Source of the DNA: Apostichopus japonicus
Lineage: Eukaryota > Echinodermata > Holothuroidea > Aspidochirotida > Stichopodidae
Assembly: GCF_037975245.1 (NCBI RefSeq)
Contig: NC_092566.1
Coordinates: forward strand, 9,156,001-9,220,000
Length of the DNA: 64,000 nucleotides
Reading direction: 5' to 3'
Shown here: piece after piece, positions 24,587 to 37,795 of the stretch
Position numbering within the stretch: the first letter of the stretch is position 1
Layout: each line of letters opens with the position of its first letter
Position numbers and translations under genes: made by a program
The notes under the pieces: model-generated
Databases searched by the model: none
What the model was told of the DNA's origin: nothing
Seen by the model: the letters and a program-made list of their open reading frames with translations, nothing else

Positions 24587-24919
24587 TATATAAGTTGACC
24601 TGACGTACAGGCATCCGTAGTTTTCTTGACAACGGCAGTAGCCTGTATTCAGTGTATACGCTCTACACTGTGTACACTGTATACGCCAGGGCTAACGCTA
24701 AAGTATACCCGTAGGCTGCATTGCATGCAACCCAATAACAGTTTCGGCTAATATAAGATGATGTGTAGTATCTGTTCCCTCTCGATGCAAGGGGACTGGG
24801 CTTGATATCGGGTCAGTCGTTCGCCGGGTAGTTTGGTTTTCGTGCCCAGGTTCTGTCCTTGTTGACTTTTTCTTAAAAAAAGTACCGTTAAAACGAAAAC
24901 GTCTCACCAACAACTTCAG
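24587..24919 (+). promoter_or_regulatory. Candidate TATA promoter and first exon
   Basis: TATATAA lies at 24587-24593. It is followed by about 300 bp of CpG-rich sequence that ends in a consensus splice donor CAG|GTAAGG at 24919/24920. Downstream the sequence becomes CpG-poor for about 17 kb. This resembles an RNA polymerase II promoter with a noncoding first exon, but no downstream exon was identified. It sits just inside the left end of the 19-kb block. Confidence 0.25.
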
Positions 24920-25320
24920 GTAAGGTCCATGAGATAAGTCAATAAAGTTTGGTGATATTAATAACGTTGATATTATAACGTTGTTGCATACAGCTTCACG
25001 TTATTTGTTCATACCCATATTTCAATACTATAGTCTAGACTAGCTTCTAGCCTAAAACTTGTAAGGCCTAGCCTACGTTCGGCTGTAGCCTAGGGCCATA
25101 GTCCAAGTCCTAACACTACCTTAGCATTGGGTCAAGGGTAAACTGGTCTGTAGTTTGAGCTACAAATTAATACCAACTGCCAGAGAAATTAGATTTCAAG
25201 TACTGTAGGTCAGCTTAACTTCTTAGCCTAATGTGCATGTATGTACAGTATCATATGGCCTTAGATTTCGCTGGACAATTATGTTACTGTACATTGCCCT
25301 AATCATGACCAGATACTGTA

Positions 25321-25918
25321 GCATGGTGGGCTTATAATTGACGCACTTAAGGATTTGATCAATGATATCTATCAAGGAAAAATCCAAATTACTCAACTGT
25401 ATGTGTTTTTCATATGTGTAGTTCCTCAGAAATGTTCTAATCTCAAAATATTTAAGGTTCTATGCTTATGCACCGTACAATTGAGCAGAATTTGACCACA
25501 AAATGTCTGCCGTGTCAAGTTCTTTCATACCCCTAAATTGACACATTCGTCGATAAGCTAACTGTAGTGTAGGCCTTAGTATACATCCATTGACTTGAGA
25601 TGCTGTTTGCTATGCTCTGAGCCTCTAAGCTCTGACAGGTCATGTCCCAGAGAGTAGTGTTCTCATATTGAGGTAATGTTGGGTATTTTAAGGGTGTAAG
25701 ATTTCCAAATGGCCAAAACGTGTGCAAAACTGGGGGGAGGGTGTTAAAAGCTTAAAAAATACCACAATTTGGTCAGCAAATACCTCAAATGGATTCAAAC
25801 TCATGAAATATGTAATTCTGTTTGGCTGCAAAAAAGTTTAGGTGGCCTGCTGTATCGTTGCTAGTAATAATTTAAGGTGCGTCAATTACGGGGGTGCGTC
25901 AATTATGAAGCCTTTACT
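25321..25918. mobile_element. MITE with TAATTGACGCAC ends
   Basis: The left end GGGCTTATAATTGACGCAC and the inverse of the right end, AAAGGCTTCATAATTGACGC, form terminal inverted repeats. An 8-bp direct repeat ATACTGTA flanks it at 25313-25320 and 25919-25926. The right end carries the GTGCGTCAATTA motif twice. A second, partial copy lies at 41990-42417. It has no coding capacity. The duplication motif is common in this block, so its support is moderate. Confidence 0.65.
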
Positions 25919-25926
25919 ATACTGTA

Positions 25927-28900
25927 CAGTAGCTATGCCTAGATTATTAGAGACTGAAGTCACCATGCAAATGTAACTTACAAGTAGCCTGTATTGAATA
26001 AGAGATGCTATAATTGCTAGAACTTTTCAAAAAGTTCTTGGAAGTCTTTACTCTCCAAAATATTCTCAGACATTCTAAACACCACTGTACTGTAAGATGT
26101 CTGAATATCCCAGTGAGGGTATCAATAAAAACAGTTAAAGGATTAATACTAGAAAATCCAGCATCAAATTTGGGCCAATGCAGAATACCTTTAATCTAAG
26201 TCTCTCAAGTGATGCATTGTGTTTCAAGTGTCTTATTTATAACTAACCAAAATTTGTACAAAATAACAATGCCATGCATCCAAAAGGTTATTGAGTCAGT
26301 ACATTTCCATAATGTAACTATTACAAAAGCTGAGTGCACCTAATTAAAAGTTAACATCCTCCAAAAATCTATATAACACAAAAATTTGATAAAGCCTTCT
26401 ATCCCCTCCCTTGCATATACTGTAAGTCATTTTGTTAAGTCTATTTAGATCCATAAGTAATACCAAGTTGACTAAATGTGCAATATTCAGTGTTAAAGAT
26501 CTAAGCTCTGTATTGGCCCAAAATATATTGGAGAGAAGTGTACAATAAAAATTGAAATAATGCACATCTACACTCTGATCATTTGATATTTATTTGATTG
26601 GCACTGTTAATGTTTTCTCAGACAAATTTGATGATCAACATTCTCAATCTCAAGATGAATGACAACAGCCCACTATCCAAGGGAAAACACTGTACGATGT
26701 AGCTGCCATGCAGTGAAAAAGTCAATGTTGGAACGGCAGCAATCATAGCTAGAGCACAGATGCCGTCTGGGACAGACTGATGTGGTGACCTACTGCATCA
26801 TTGACAGCAAAATGGAAGATATTTTCTGAATTAACCACAAAGTAAGTTAATATTCTGTAGGTTTGACATCGCATAAACTTGATACCATAGGACTCTATTA
26901 TCTCAAATACGAGTAACATCTGAGGTAATTTATTCCAAAGTTATGGAATGAAGAAAGAAACAATCAGAAGGGATGAAAACTTTTGTATGATCTGGTTAAT
27001 GTGGTGGTATCTTTTCCTCTATGTCCATAGTATTTAACTACACTAGAGCTCTATCCACTCTCTGGTTTTTAATCTTAAAGGTCAATGCAAGACAACACCA
27101 AATTGTCAGGCTAGGTCCACATAAAATGTACATGTATATTTAAATTTTGAAATCTTTACAATTGGTAACGCTTGAATGACTTGCAACTTTTAAAAGCACT
27201 TGCTATGGTAGGGAGCTGTTTCAGCTCCAATTGAATGCATGGCTGCATAAATAAAATGTGTAATGTTGTATACAAGGCAAGATGAATCAAGAATTAATGG
27301 GCCCAAAATGGGATTGATAAACGAATTGAAATTTACAGTGAAAATAGTATATATGAAAGGTTGTGAGATGATTAAAATATTGGCTGAATTACAGGAGATT
27401 TAGTTTTGTAAAGCAGTTCATTGTTTTCTTCATTTGTAGAGTGTGAGGTCATGTGAGGTCTAATCGGTAATCGCAAAACATTCCAAGCTATATTGCGCGT
27501 GCTATAATTGGGACCAAATCAGCATATCTTTAAGAGAAAGCTTTTCTTTTTGTACCAACAGATGTATAGATCTACAGGCTAATACAGCAAAGGATATGCT
27601 CTAATTAGAAATGCCAGGCAAGATTATCACACAGAACACAGTGGGGTGAATACAATCATCAACCAAGCTTTCCATCATGCTGTACATAGTGGTATACAGT
27701 AGCTCCTTGTTGGGCTTATCAATTAAAAGCTTGCATAGAAGACGATGCCAAGCAAAGCAAAAGTATGTCCTGTAAATCGCAAAGTAGATTCACACATCTC
27801 ATGTATATCCTCTGTTACACAGCACATCTTTCAATGGAGTTAGGAAGTTGCTGGGAATAGTTGTTGGATTGGCACAGTAATGTAGTATTTGCTTCACATA
27901 AATGCAGAGCAGTAACAGAAAACTAACTAGTTCCAGGATATGTTACACTGTTACACCATATAAAATATAGAGGAAATTAATATTATAAGCTTCAAGCAGA
28001 CAGAACCAAGAGAATGCAGACCAGTCTTCATGGGAAGTCTTCTACATATTTAACTGTATAAATTCTCATTCTTTTGCAATGTACTTCTTGAAATATTTTA
28101 GTTTGGTGACATTGTGGCACTACATGTTTTTGTAAGTATTAGGGAACATTTGCAGCTGCTTGTCAAGAACATGGAACTTGTTATACAACTGAAGTGGTCC
28201 TGATGCTTAAGTGTTGAGGTTACTGGATATTTTGCTGCCTTACCTTGCTTTAACTGTTCTTAAATGCATTTCTCATGTTTTAAGATGTTTTAATTTTGTA
28301 TTCCAAGCAAGATCAGCAAGCCATAGTACAGTAATTTTCAACAACCACCACACCGATACTTGTGCAGGACTAAGGGTATTTGTTAAGCAGATTACTATTA
28401 TAAAAATCTTTCAAACTTTTATCCCTCAAAATCTCCAGGGGTACACTGCATTGTTTCTGATCCACAGTTTCACAATTCTACAAGTGGGGTTCAGGGGTTA
28501 TGCTATGGGAAAAGTTTACAATGTTAGGCCTGACTTAATTACTGAAAGCTTGTGGTCTTTTATTACACCAAGAACCAGTTTATTCTTTAAACAAAATTAA
28601 AAATCAAAATTGAGGGGCGTGAATACAGCAAAGGCACATGCAACTAGCACCAATGTCATGGAAACCTAGTGCAGCCCAATGAAACATACTGTAAAACCAC
28701 AACATTTGTAACTATAGGTAAAATGAAATTGTGCAATCCAGGGGTATTGTGTATAATTTTGTCCCTACAAGCATGGAACTCCATGATATTGTGGTAATTT
28801 GCATTGGTTACGGTATTAGATACAGCCTATACTGGTAAGTCTAGATAAATACTTGAGGTATAAGTTAGTTCCCAAAATGTTTCTCATGTATGAGAGAGGT

Positions 28901-29722
28901 CAGTAAATTGAGGTCATGAAATAGTGCAAGTATCCTGGTTTATGTGAAATAAATCTTGTGGAAAATATAAACTGGGATTGAAAATACAATCAACTGCTTG
29001 AATATGATTGTACAATTTGTATTGTGTCTCGTCTTTTAATATCATGCTAATCTCCACTACTGTATGTGTTTGGTAATAAGCCAGATTTCTGGGTAGAAGT
29101 TTAAAAAATACAAATCGTCAACAATTTTTGATGAATTTTAAGCAATCACATTCACTGCCTCTATCTCTGTTTATGTTTTGAGTCAGCGACACAGTATACT
29201 GTACAGAAGTGTACAGAAAGGGACACTTTCTGTTGTATTCCTGATCAATTGAAAATTGTTTGTTGTTTGACTGTTTGTAGCAGTATTCCTCTGAGGAGTG
29301 AAAAAAAAATAAACATACAGTGAATAGTTGCAACTGCGCATGCATTTATACATTACTTAAATTATGTTCTGATGCAATTCATGTAATATTCACTGTCGAT
29401 TTTAGTTCAAAACTGCCAGTATACCATTAGTTCCTGAGCCATAATTTTTTTGCTTTAAAAATCTGGCTTTGAGGGTATAGTATTTTGTCAAAAACATAAA
29501 AGTGGAGGGGCTGCTTATCATCATTCCCTGAACAGGCTTTACCCAATTTGTTAACTATAATGGTAACATATCAAAATGTCTGGGGACTTGCCACAGTGCT
29601 GACAATTTTCAAATATTTCCATGGTTCCACCAGGGATGCTAGAGATGGACAAACAACATTTGAGCTTTCTTTAACGTTTGTTTCGTGCCGACATTAATAC
29701 TGTTTTTGGTCCAATACTAATA
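25927..29722. other. CpG-poor sequence, no gene recognised
   Basis: This is AT-rich sequence with frequent CTGTA/TACAG words and few CpGs (roughly 20 in 3.6 kb by eye). The longest open frame (28211-28600, 129 codons) has no recognisable domain and no coding-like context. No RNA gene was seen. Confidence 0.55.
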
Positions 29723-29731
29723 CCTAAATAG

Positions 29732-30626
29732 GGTAACAGGACAAAATCCCCCCGGACAAAGTCCCCCTAGGACAAAATCCCCCAGAGCCAAAATCCCCTT
29801 GGATAAAATCCCCCTAGGACAAAATCCACCCAAGCCAAAATCTCCCCAAGGTATAAAAAATCCCATCAATTCTTTACAAAAATGCGTCATCCCGGTCCCC
29901 GGTATCGTCATCCAGTACCGTCATCAGGTACCCTCACCAGTATTTCCATTGGTACTCTCAGTGGTACTCTCAGTGGTTCCCGGACCAGTACTCCGACCAT
30001 ACCCCGACCGGTACCTTAATAGTGAGCCTGACAGTTACCCCCACCGGTACCCCTCCCTGACCAGTACCCCGGCCGGTACCTCGACCGATATCCCAACTGG
30101 TATCCTGAAAGGCACCCTGACACATACTCTGAAACGTACCCTTACTAGTACTGGTACATTAAACAGTAATTTGACCAGTACCTTGACCGGTCACTTAAAT
30201 GTCACACCATGGAGCTATATCCCATGGCCACACTAACAGGTAGCCTCGCAATTACCCTCAATGATCTCCCGACCAGTCCCCTGACCAGTATCCGGACTGG
30301 TATCCTGACCAGTACCCTAACCAGTACACTGAGTGGAACCCTGACTGGTAGAGTGACCAGTATGATGACCGGTACCCTGACCAGTACCTTGACCGGTACC
30401 CTCACAGGTACCCTAACAGGAGCCCTCACAGTTACACTCGCCAGTACCCTCACTAGTACCCTGACCAGTCCCCTGACCAATCCCCTGAACGTTACCCTAA
30501 CCAGTGCAATGTCCCATGCCTTGACTGTCACACCTGGGCCATCCCTGGTTGTTGCAGGCAGGCTTTGTATGGGTCAGGGGGATATTGTCTGGGGGGATTT
30601 TGTCCGGGGGATTTTGTCCTAGAACC
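29732..30626. mobile_element. TIR element with GGACAAAATCCCC iterons and internal minisatellite
   Basis: Left end GGTAACAGGACAAAATCCCC and inverted right end GGTTCTAGGACAAAATCCCC differ at three positions. A 9-bp direct repeat CCTAAATAG flanks it at 29723-29731 and 30627-30635. About seven iterons of the GGACAAAATCCCCC type lie at the left (29739-29850) and three inverted ones at the right (30576-30620). The centre is a 12-bp minisatellite. It belongs to the same family as the element at 545-687. No transposase is present. Confidence 0.8.
29885..30525. repeat. 12-bp minisatellite inside the iteron element
   Basis: Degenerate tandem units of CTGACCAGTACC and CTGACCGGTACC run for about 640 bp. 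The 12-bp period, a multiple of three, keeps several frames open on both strands. These would give meaningless Leu-Thr-Ser-Thr-type or Val-Arg-Val-Pro-type repeats. Confidence 0.95.
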
Positions 30627-30797
30627 CCTAAATAGCACTTAAAACGGATAATGGTATCAGACGGTACCTGTACGTTGTATGCTAGATTCATACGATGTCA
30701 AAAGGCTAGAACATGCACTATAATACTGTTATCAGTCGTCAGTAGGTATATACCACACTCATCTCATATCAGTATGTGTTTCTAATGTCATAAAAGG

Positions 30798-32802
30798 CAG
30801 TGGCGGAGCGTCCATACAGTCAGGCGGGGGGGGGGGGGGCGGACTCAAATGGGAAGCTGTCGCCCTTTTCAGCTATTCACCACTTTTTATTTATTCGCGA
30901 TTATTTACTTTTTTATTGCGCTCTCATCTACCTATTGACATTTGTCACATTTTGTTGGCGATGACACCTATACCTACTTAATTGATCCTTACTGAGTCTT
31001 TCAACTTAAAAGCATATTTTTTCCAAATAGATTAGTGAAAGTTACACAGTTTAATAAATTAGAGGCATCTCCTTGTTAAAGAATTGTATTATCGGCGTAT
31101 AGTCTTCCGATAAGCGTAACTTAGGGTTGAAAGAAATCAGTGACAGCAGGCATTAATGATATAAACTTACATATATATATATTTTAAAATCTGTTATTGA
31201 ACGAATTATCAGCCCCCTGGTTACATCGTCATTTATCATCCCTTCCCCATCCTGCCCTACCCTTCTTCACCTCACACACTCCGCTCTATAGGGTTAAAAG
31301 AAATCAGCGAGAGCAGGCAGTAATGAAATTTACTTACATTAATGAATTTTTTTAATCTCATTTAGGAAAAATTATTAGGTCCCCCTGGTTACATCATTTA
31401 CCCCCCCCCCCCATTCTCCCCTTCCCTTCCTTACAGTCACCGCTTCTCTTACACCTAATATATGAGATATCCTCGCAAAGCGTGCTGAACTAGGTCCCTC
31501 ATTTATCTAATGCGTGGGAGGAACTCGAAACTTTCTTCCTTATCCGCATATTCCAAGCTTTCTCCAAGAAAAGAGTTACAGTACCTATTACCCAGATTTT
31601 TAAAAATAGCCTCCCTCCTCATAAAACGTGATGACCTATGTCTCTCATTAATCTAAAGCATGGATGAACTACCAACTTTAAGCATATTACAAAGTTTTTC
31701 CACAAAAGAGCTACGGAACCTACTACACACAAATTATGTAAATGTCACTAAACAGCATCCGTAGGGACATCGTGTTTTTGGTCCACATTTGAGTTTCCAT
31801 CATATCTTTAATCTGCTTTTCATACATATCTTTTATTGTGATTGTTATGATGACCACATCTAAGGACTTTTGAGTCGTATTATTGTATCCAGTGGAATTG
31901 TCTCGCTGAGATATAAAAGGATGAATTTTCCGTACGTTTTCACGGTAGGCCCCTCTGTTCAAGGTCAATGCACGACTATAACATTAGGTCCACTAAGTGC
32001 AGATATTGGTCTCCATTTGCCACTATTGCAGTAAACCCAACCGAGCAACGTGTCTACGGTGTCTCTTAAAAGACAATATTATTAACAAATTCGAAAAGAA
32101 TTTTTAATCTCTTTGGTGTCATTTTAAAAATATTTCTGATAACATTACGTACAGAATTCTTTTATATGAGAAAGGTACATATGAGAAACATGACAATGAC
32201 CGTCATAAAACCAATTTCAAGATTACTAGCGATCAATTCGCTCAATTTGTTTCAAAAAAATGATTAAAAAGTGATATGAATTCCTCCTCATTCATTCTTT
32301 TTATTTGAGCATGTTGAACGCTTGCGATAACATGTCATTACGAATCATTGCAGACGTTCACCCAAACCGTTAAAAAATACCGCCCCTCTCCCCCCCCCCT
32401 TCTTTTCTTACACTGAGCTCTCAACAGTGGCGGAGCGTCAATACAGTCAGGGGGCGGATGCCCCCCCCCCCAAACGGACTCATATGGACTGCTGGCGCCC
32501 TTTTCAGCTATTTATCACTTTTTTTACTTATTGACTACGATTATTTACTTTTTTATGGCGCTCTCATCTACCTATTGACATTTGTCACATTTTGTTGGCG
32601 ATGACACCTATTTATTCTTCGTTTATCTGCAAATTAGCAAGGCCCTGAAAGGGTCATTTCCGGCCATATAGGGAGTATCTTTACTCAAAAGATTTCTGTA
32701 CGCTCTGCGCCAACCTGTGGTGGCGCTCCGCTTAGATAAAGTCGAAAGCGCCCATACAGACCATTCTCACCCCCTCTTACCAATACCCCTAGCTCCGCCA
32801 CG
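30798..32802. mobile_element. hAT-like composite element, 2.0 kb
   Basis: The left end is CAGTGGCGGAGC and the right end is GCTCCGCCACG, one base short of the exact inverse. Flanking 8-bp repeats ATAAAAGG (30790-30797) and ATAACAGG (32803-32810) agree at seven positions. The left-end module, about 190 bp with CGCCCTTTTCAGCTATT and TGACATTTGTCACATTTTGT, is repeated at 32425-32620 behind a second CAGTGGCGGAGC. Near the right end lies the shared GGTGGCGCTCCGCTTAGATA module. It has no transposase frame. Confidence 0.75.
31120..31450. repeat. Tandem duplication inside the hAT-like element
   Basis: AGGGTTGAAAGAAATCAGTG with GCAGGCATTAATGA (from 31121) recurs as AGGGTTAAAAGAAATCAGCG with GCAGGCAGTAATGA (from 31290). 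Each copy is followed by a CCCCCTGGTTACATC stretch. The copies are about 170 bp apart and diverged. Confidence 0.8.
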
Positions 32803-33002
32803 ATAACAGGAGTGACTTTCCATATGTTATTGGTAGGAAATTGCAGGAATTATTGGAATCCTCAATGAAAACTGTATACGTAGGTAGTCTTGTTTGCGTG
32901 GGGATTGAGTTGTGTAGGTGTTACACAAAAATGTAGATATGCTTTCTTTATTCTTGTGGAAAGCCGCTTTCACTTTGATATCAGATAAACCTGTGGTACA
33001 TG

Positions 33003-33534
33003 CAGTGACGTAGCCAGGATTGTTCCAGTGGAGGGGGTGGGCGCTTGACCAATTCCTGGGAGGGCGTCTTGTTACTACCTGAGTGGAGTGCCACCATGGG
33101 TTGGCGCTCAGCGTTCGGGAAATTTTCAGCTATAAAGACCTCCTAGATCGTTGGAAATAACACTTCCCAGACATTGTAAGCTGCTCTAAAGTTTCACAAC
33201 ATCCTTTATTTTGAGATCCCCATGTCTTGATATGGTCATCAAATAGTTTAGAGAAGTAGAAGAAAAAAGACAATCTGGTAAGTTGCTTTGAAATATCATG
33301 ACATATCTCGGCCTATGCGCTATGTAACGTCAGGTTTTTCAGCAACTATAGCCTACCGCCGGTCCGCGGTCGAAGGGTCGTTCATGAGTGGTCATCATGG
33401 AGATTCGATACCATGCAGACCAATGAATGATATATTTTTCGCACATGTAATTTTTTCGACACCCAAAATCCCAGTGGGCGGGCGACAAGCTTTCATGGGG
33501 CTGTCTCCCCCCCCCCCCCGTGGCTACGCCACTG
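33003..33534. mobile_element. hAT-like MITE, 532 bp
   Basis: The left end is CAGTGACGTAGCCA and the right end is TGGCTACGCCACTG, inverse with one mismatch. The exact 8-bp target duplication GGTACATG lies at 32995-33002 and 33535-33542. It contains a GTGGAGTGCCACC and GTTGGCGCTCAGCG module related to that in the other two hAT-like elements. It is non-coding. Confidence 0.9.
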
Positions 33535-33542
33535 GGTACATG

Positions 33543-36440
33543 GTGCCGAAGCACATATCTTCAAAGTACTGTCTCCAACTTTCAATTGTTTCAAGCTACT
33601 ATGTGACCAAAAAGAAGTTCTCAAGATGAAGTTGCAGATCTGAAAGGACCAGTAATTTTACTAGGAAACCTTTCGACCACGTACACCTTTGAAGTAGGAT
33701 AGGATTACACAGTATTTGAATTCTTCATGGATCGGCTTGTATTAAATTAGCTGAAACTCTATAGACCAGTCTTGCAAGGTTTAAAGAAATGGCTCCTTAC
33801 ATAGTTGGTATGATTCAAATTCATCCAGATGCAAATTCATCAATATAATTGGTCGAGAACTTGCTAGAACAGTAAGCTGTCTGAATTAGCATCTTCAGAT
33901 CGAATATGGGTTTGCTGAGTTAGGGAGCAATATGTTCGAAGTACAAGGACCAACCAATGAACCCAATTTTAACATAAGAGGCAGAGATAAGACACTATAG
34001 CAGAAATCATTATGTCTTATTTCTGTTTATTACTGATAAATGCAAATATTTTCATTAAAAATCAATATGAAATTTCATGTTACTTTCAGAAATATATAAA
34101 CAAAGCAACTTCTACAACTTCAACTCATTCACATTCATGCTATCAGCTAGAAAATTGACCATGAGGCACATTTTCTATGAGGCATTGATGTGAATACCAC
34201 TGACATAACTTGTGCTATTCAAATGGATAAAGGGCTTGGTCAAGTCATGAATAAGGCTCTGCCCCATATATTGCACATGTACAAAAAGGGTTACTGCTGT
34301 ACATGCAATACTTTTTTGATGGGAGAGAGAGGGGGGGGGGGAGATGTGGTAACATGTTGAAAAGACCACATCTTTCAATTTGTCATTTTTCTTTTGAACA
34401 TATGCAAATGCTAGAAATGAAAGCACTTGGAAATTTCTTAAAGAGATAGGCAGTTGTTGCCCTTGCACTGCTTTGAAGTCTGCACCACTGTAAATATTGT
34501 TGAAGGAGTGGAGTTCTGCGAATCTCTTGATAGTCAAGTAATAAATTTTTCTTTCACTGTTTGTTAAACAGCTCCTAGCAGTAATATGTATTTACACGAC
34601 ATTGTATCTGAGGTTCATTATGTAACCGGTGTTTTCTACATACAGTCAAATTAAAAACCAATGTTAAACTTGTTCCCCTGCAATGGTCTAAATTCAGAAA
34701 GTACATCAATATCATAACTCTTTTGCATGTTGTATAATGGTACTGAATTTGAAGTGGATTATATTTATCAATGAATATAGCAATGTTTTGGGTAAAAGCA
34801 ATTAAAGCATCCACTTGAACTTCATGTTTTCCTTGCATTGTTTGCTACTTCCTCCTATCTAGATTCCAAAGGGACATATAGATAAATGCTCAATACCTCA
34901 AACAACATTATTTAACCTTGTTTCCCACAAAAAAAATGTTCTGTCCCAGTTTCTGTAAACTACTCGGGATAAATGGAGGGGTGGGGGGGGGGAGTTGGAC
35001 AGGTTGGGAAACTAAATATTTGACAGATGTTGTATTTGACAATAAAATTCACCTTCCCAAGGAAGTAATACAGTTCTTTAAGTGGCATTTTATGAAGGAC
35101 CTACAGTATGTAACGGTAGCAGAATTGGTTATTGCCTCCTGCTGAAATGTCCAATAAAGACTCGCAGTATTGGAATGTTCACAGATTCCTCATTTAGAGA
35201 AACATCTGTGTTTATTGAAACTTTCCTAGGATGTTGCCAACAAGATGCAGTTGAAGTCTACTGTACCTTGTTGTCAAAGGTGGAGCTCACAAAAAGTCCT
35301 ATCAACTAGTCTTATTCAAGCAGTGGCAACATATGGGAAAAAAGAAAAGCAAAATATGGTACCATTTTGGTAATATTATTTTGAATTATTTATCCCAACA
35401 CCCTATCCTCCTTTTAAGACTTTTGCAAGCTTGTAAACCAGTTACAGCACTCATGCAACATGATATGACAAAGGTTCATTGCCAGAACATGAAACTAGCA
35501 ATTTGGAGTAAATTTGTTAAAAGAATGATGAAGTTAATACACTGAAATATTGAATGGGGCTCAAAAGAGCTTAAGAAGTCTTTTGAGGTACATTACTTGT
35601 TCTGATAAATATATTAATTGCCCTAAGATTCAGCTATTAAAGCAGCTACTAGTAAGATACTAGATAGTATGGGATCATGAAGGTTTTCAGATTTTACCTA
35701 TATTGGCCTCAAATAACCTTTGACTTGGCTAAGAGCACTCAGCACATGATACACCTGCATACAAACTTCCATTCATCATTCCAATATTGAACTATCATGT
35801 TAACATGGCTTTCAGTTTCAGATATCTAGTTATCTCACATGGGCTTCTGCTATACTGTACAAATTTATAGAATAGTACTCAATGTCAGAAACCTATATGC
35901 ACTACATATGACTACCAACTTTTCCTTGTTGAGTTAGATGCTCTATGTTACTCTACTGACCTTGAGTAGCCTTTGACCCTCAATGAAGCCAACACCTACT
36001 GAAAATTCGAGTATAAATATAAAATTAATGAAATGATTCAGAAAATACTTTAACAGAAAGGAAAACTATTATAAACACTTCTGTTCATACTGACCTCAGC
36101 GTAAACAATTTAGAGACCAAGAACATATGGTATAATAACTATTAGCTAACATTTCTTCCTTCTACTCTGCAATTTTGAGAGAACAATAAGCAAAATTGAT
36201 ACTGGCAAATGTAACATGGCAACAATAACAATAATTCACAAATGATGATGACATCAGAAAAAGTAGCAACCATGACAATGATTATGATTTGAAAATCTTA
36301 ATGAGCAATCCTAAATGTAACTAGAATATCACTTTTAGTAGAGCAGGGTTCTCACAAGCATGTTCTAACCTGGCGGTGGTCGTGGTTTGAATATGATTTT
36401 GCCTCTCCCTGCATGGTTTGAAAGTTGAGCGCCCGGGCTG
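33543..36440. other. CpG-poor sequence, no gene recognised
   Basis: This is AT-rich sequence inside the 19-kb block with a short G-run at 34331-34342. Open frames of 70-120 codons occur on both strands without recognisable domains or splice context. Confidence 0.55.
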
Positions 36441-37795
36441 AACATTTATGAACCAGGAAAAGCTTGCTGCCACTTATCTGGTCCGAAAAAATTATAGCAT
36501 GAGGTAAATTTCCTCCTCGGTGAATAATTATCATAACAGTTCAAGAATTTTTACCAAAGGTGATCATATTTGAATATCTGGAGTCGGCTCGGACTTGAAG
36601 GGTCTTGGATTTGGCTCATACCAAGTGGGCTCGGACTTGGCTCAGACTCTGGCTAATTGGACTCTACTACAGCTCTGCCATAAATATAAAAAGATAATGG
36701 ATTGTTAAATAATTTATTATATGATGTTGAGAAGGTAGAGACTTAGAAAGTTAACTCCTAAATGTAATGGATAGTATTAAACTCTTCGTTTCACTAACAA
36801 AAGGATTCTCAAATACAGTACTAGCAACATTACAGCTGAAATAATGGATCACCAATACGATGCAGTGAAGAAAGGGAGTTTAATAAAGAGCATCCCTCAA
36901 TGTAATGACTAGGATAAAACTCTTAGTTTCACTAACAAAAGGATACCACATGCAGTACCAACAAGAGGGATGCCCATTATATTGAGGGTCCACTAGACTT
37001 AAGGTTTGCTAGACCCAACACCCCCATTTGTGGGAAGCATTATTGAGCGTCTAGTTAGCATTTATTGGGTAACTGAAAGTATTGAAGGACCTTTGTGACT
37101 CCCCTCCCAGTAGTTTTATAACATTTATGAACCAGGAAGAGCTTGCTGCCACTTATCTGGTCCGAAAAAATTATAGCATGAGGTAAATTTCCTCCTGGGT
37201 GCATAATTATCATAACAGTTCAAGAATTTCTACCAAAGGTGATCTTTGGTATCTGGAGTCGGCTCGGACTTGAGGGGTCTTGTATTTGGCTCAAACCAGA
37301 TGGACTCGGACTTGGATCGGGCTCTGGCTAATTGGACTCGACTACAGCTCTGCCATAAATATAAAGAGATAATGGATTGTTAATAATTTATTATATGATG
37401 TTGTGAAGGTAGACACTTAGAGAGTACTCCTAAATGTAATGGATAGCATTAAACTCTTCGTTTCACTAACAAAAGGATTCTCAATACAGTACTAGCAACA
37501 TTACAACTAGAATAGTTGATTACCAATACGCTGCAGTGAAGTAAGGGAGTTTAATAAAGAGCATCCCTCAATGTAATGACTAGGATGAAACTCTTAGTTT
37601 CACTAACAAAAGTATACCACATGCAGTACCAACATGGGGGGGGGGGGATGCCCATTACATTGAGGGTCCACTAGACTTAAGGTTTGCTAGACCCAACATC
37701 CCCATTGTGGGAAGCATTATTGAGCATCTAGTTAGCATTAATTGGGTAACTGAAGTATTAAAAGACCTTGGTGTCTCCCCTCCCAGCAGTATAAC
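36441..37795. repeat. 679-bp tandem duplication
   Basis: Copy 1 runs 36441-37119 and copy 2 runs 37120-37795, both beginning AACATTTATGAACCAGGAA. They are highly similar with small indels. Each copy contains two internal diverged repeats of TTTCACTAACAAAAGGAT and a block with CTGGAGTCGGCTCGGACTTG. A further degenerate partial unit follows at 37800-37935. Confidence 0.95.

Noticed and set aside
28211-28600. Longest frame in the 19-kb block (129 codons) as a transposon protein
   Set aside because: There are no recognisable motifs, the composition is hydrophobic and AT-driven, and no neighbouring frame continues it.
29799-30622. Long open frames on both strands with Leu-Thr and Val-Arg-Val repeats
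   Set aside because: They arise from the 12-bp minisatellite, whose period keeps frames open. Similar frames occur on both strands and nothing resembles a gene.
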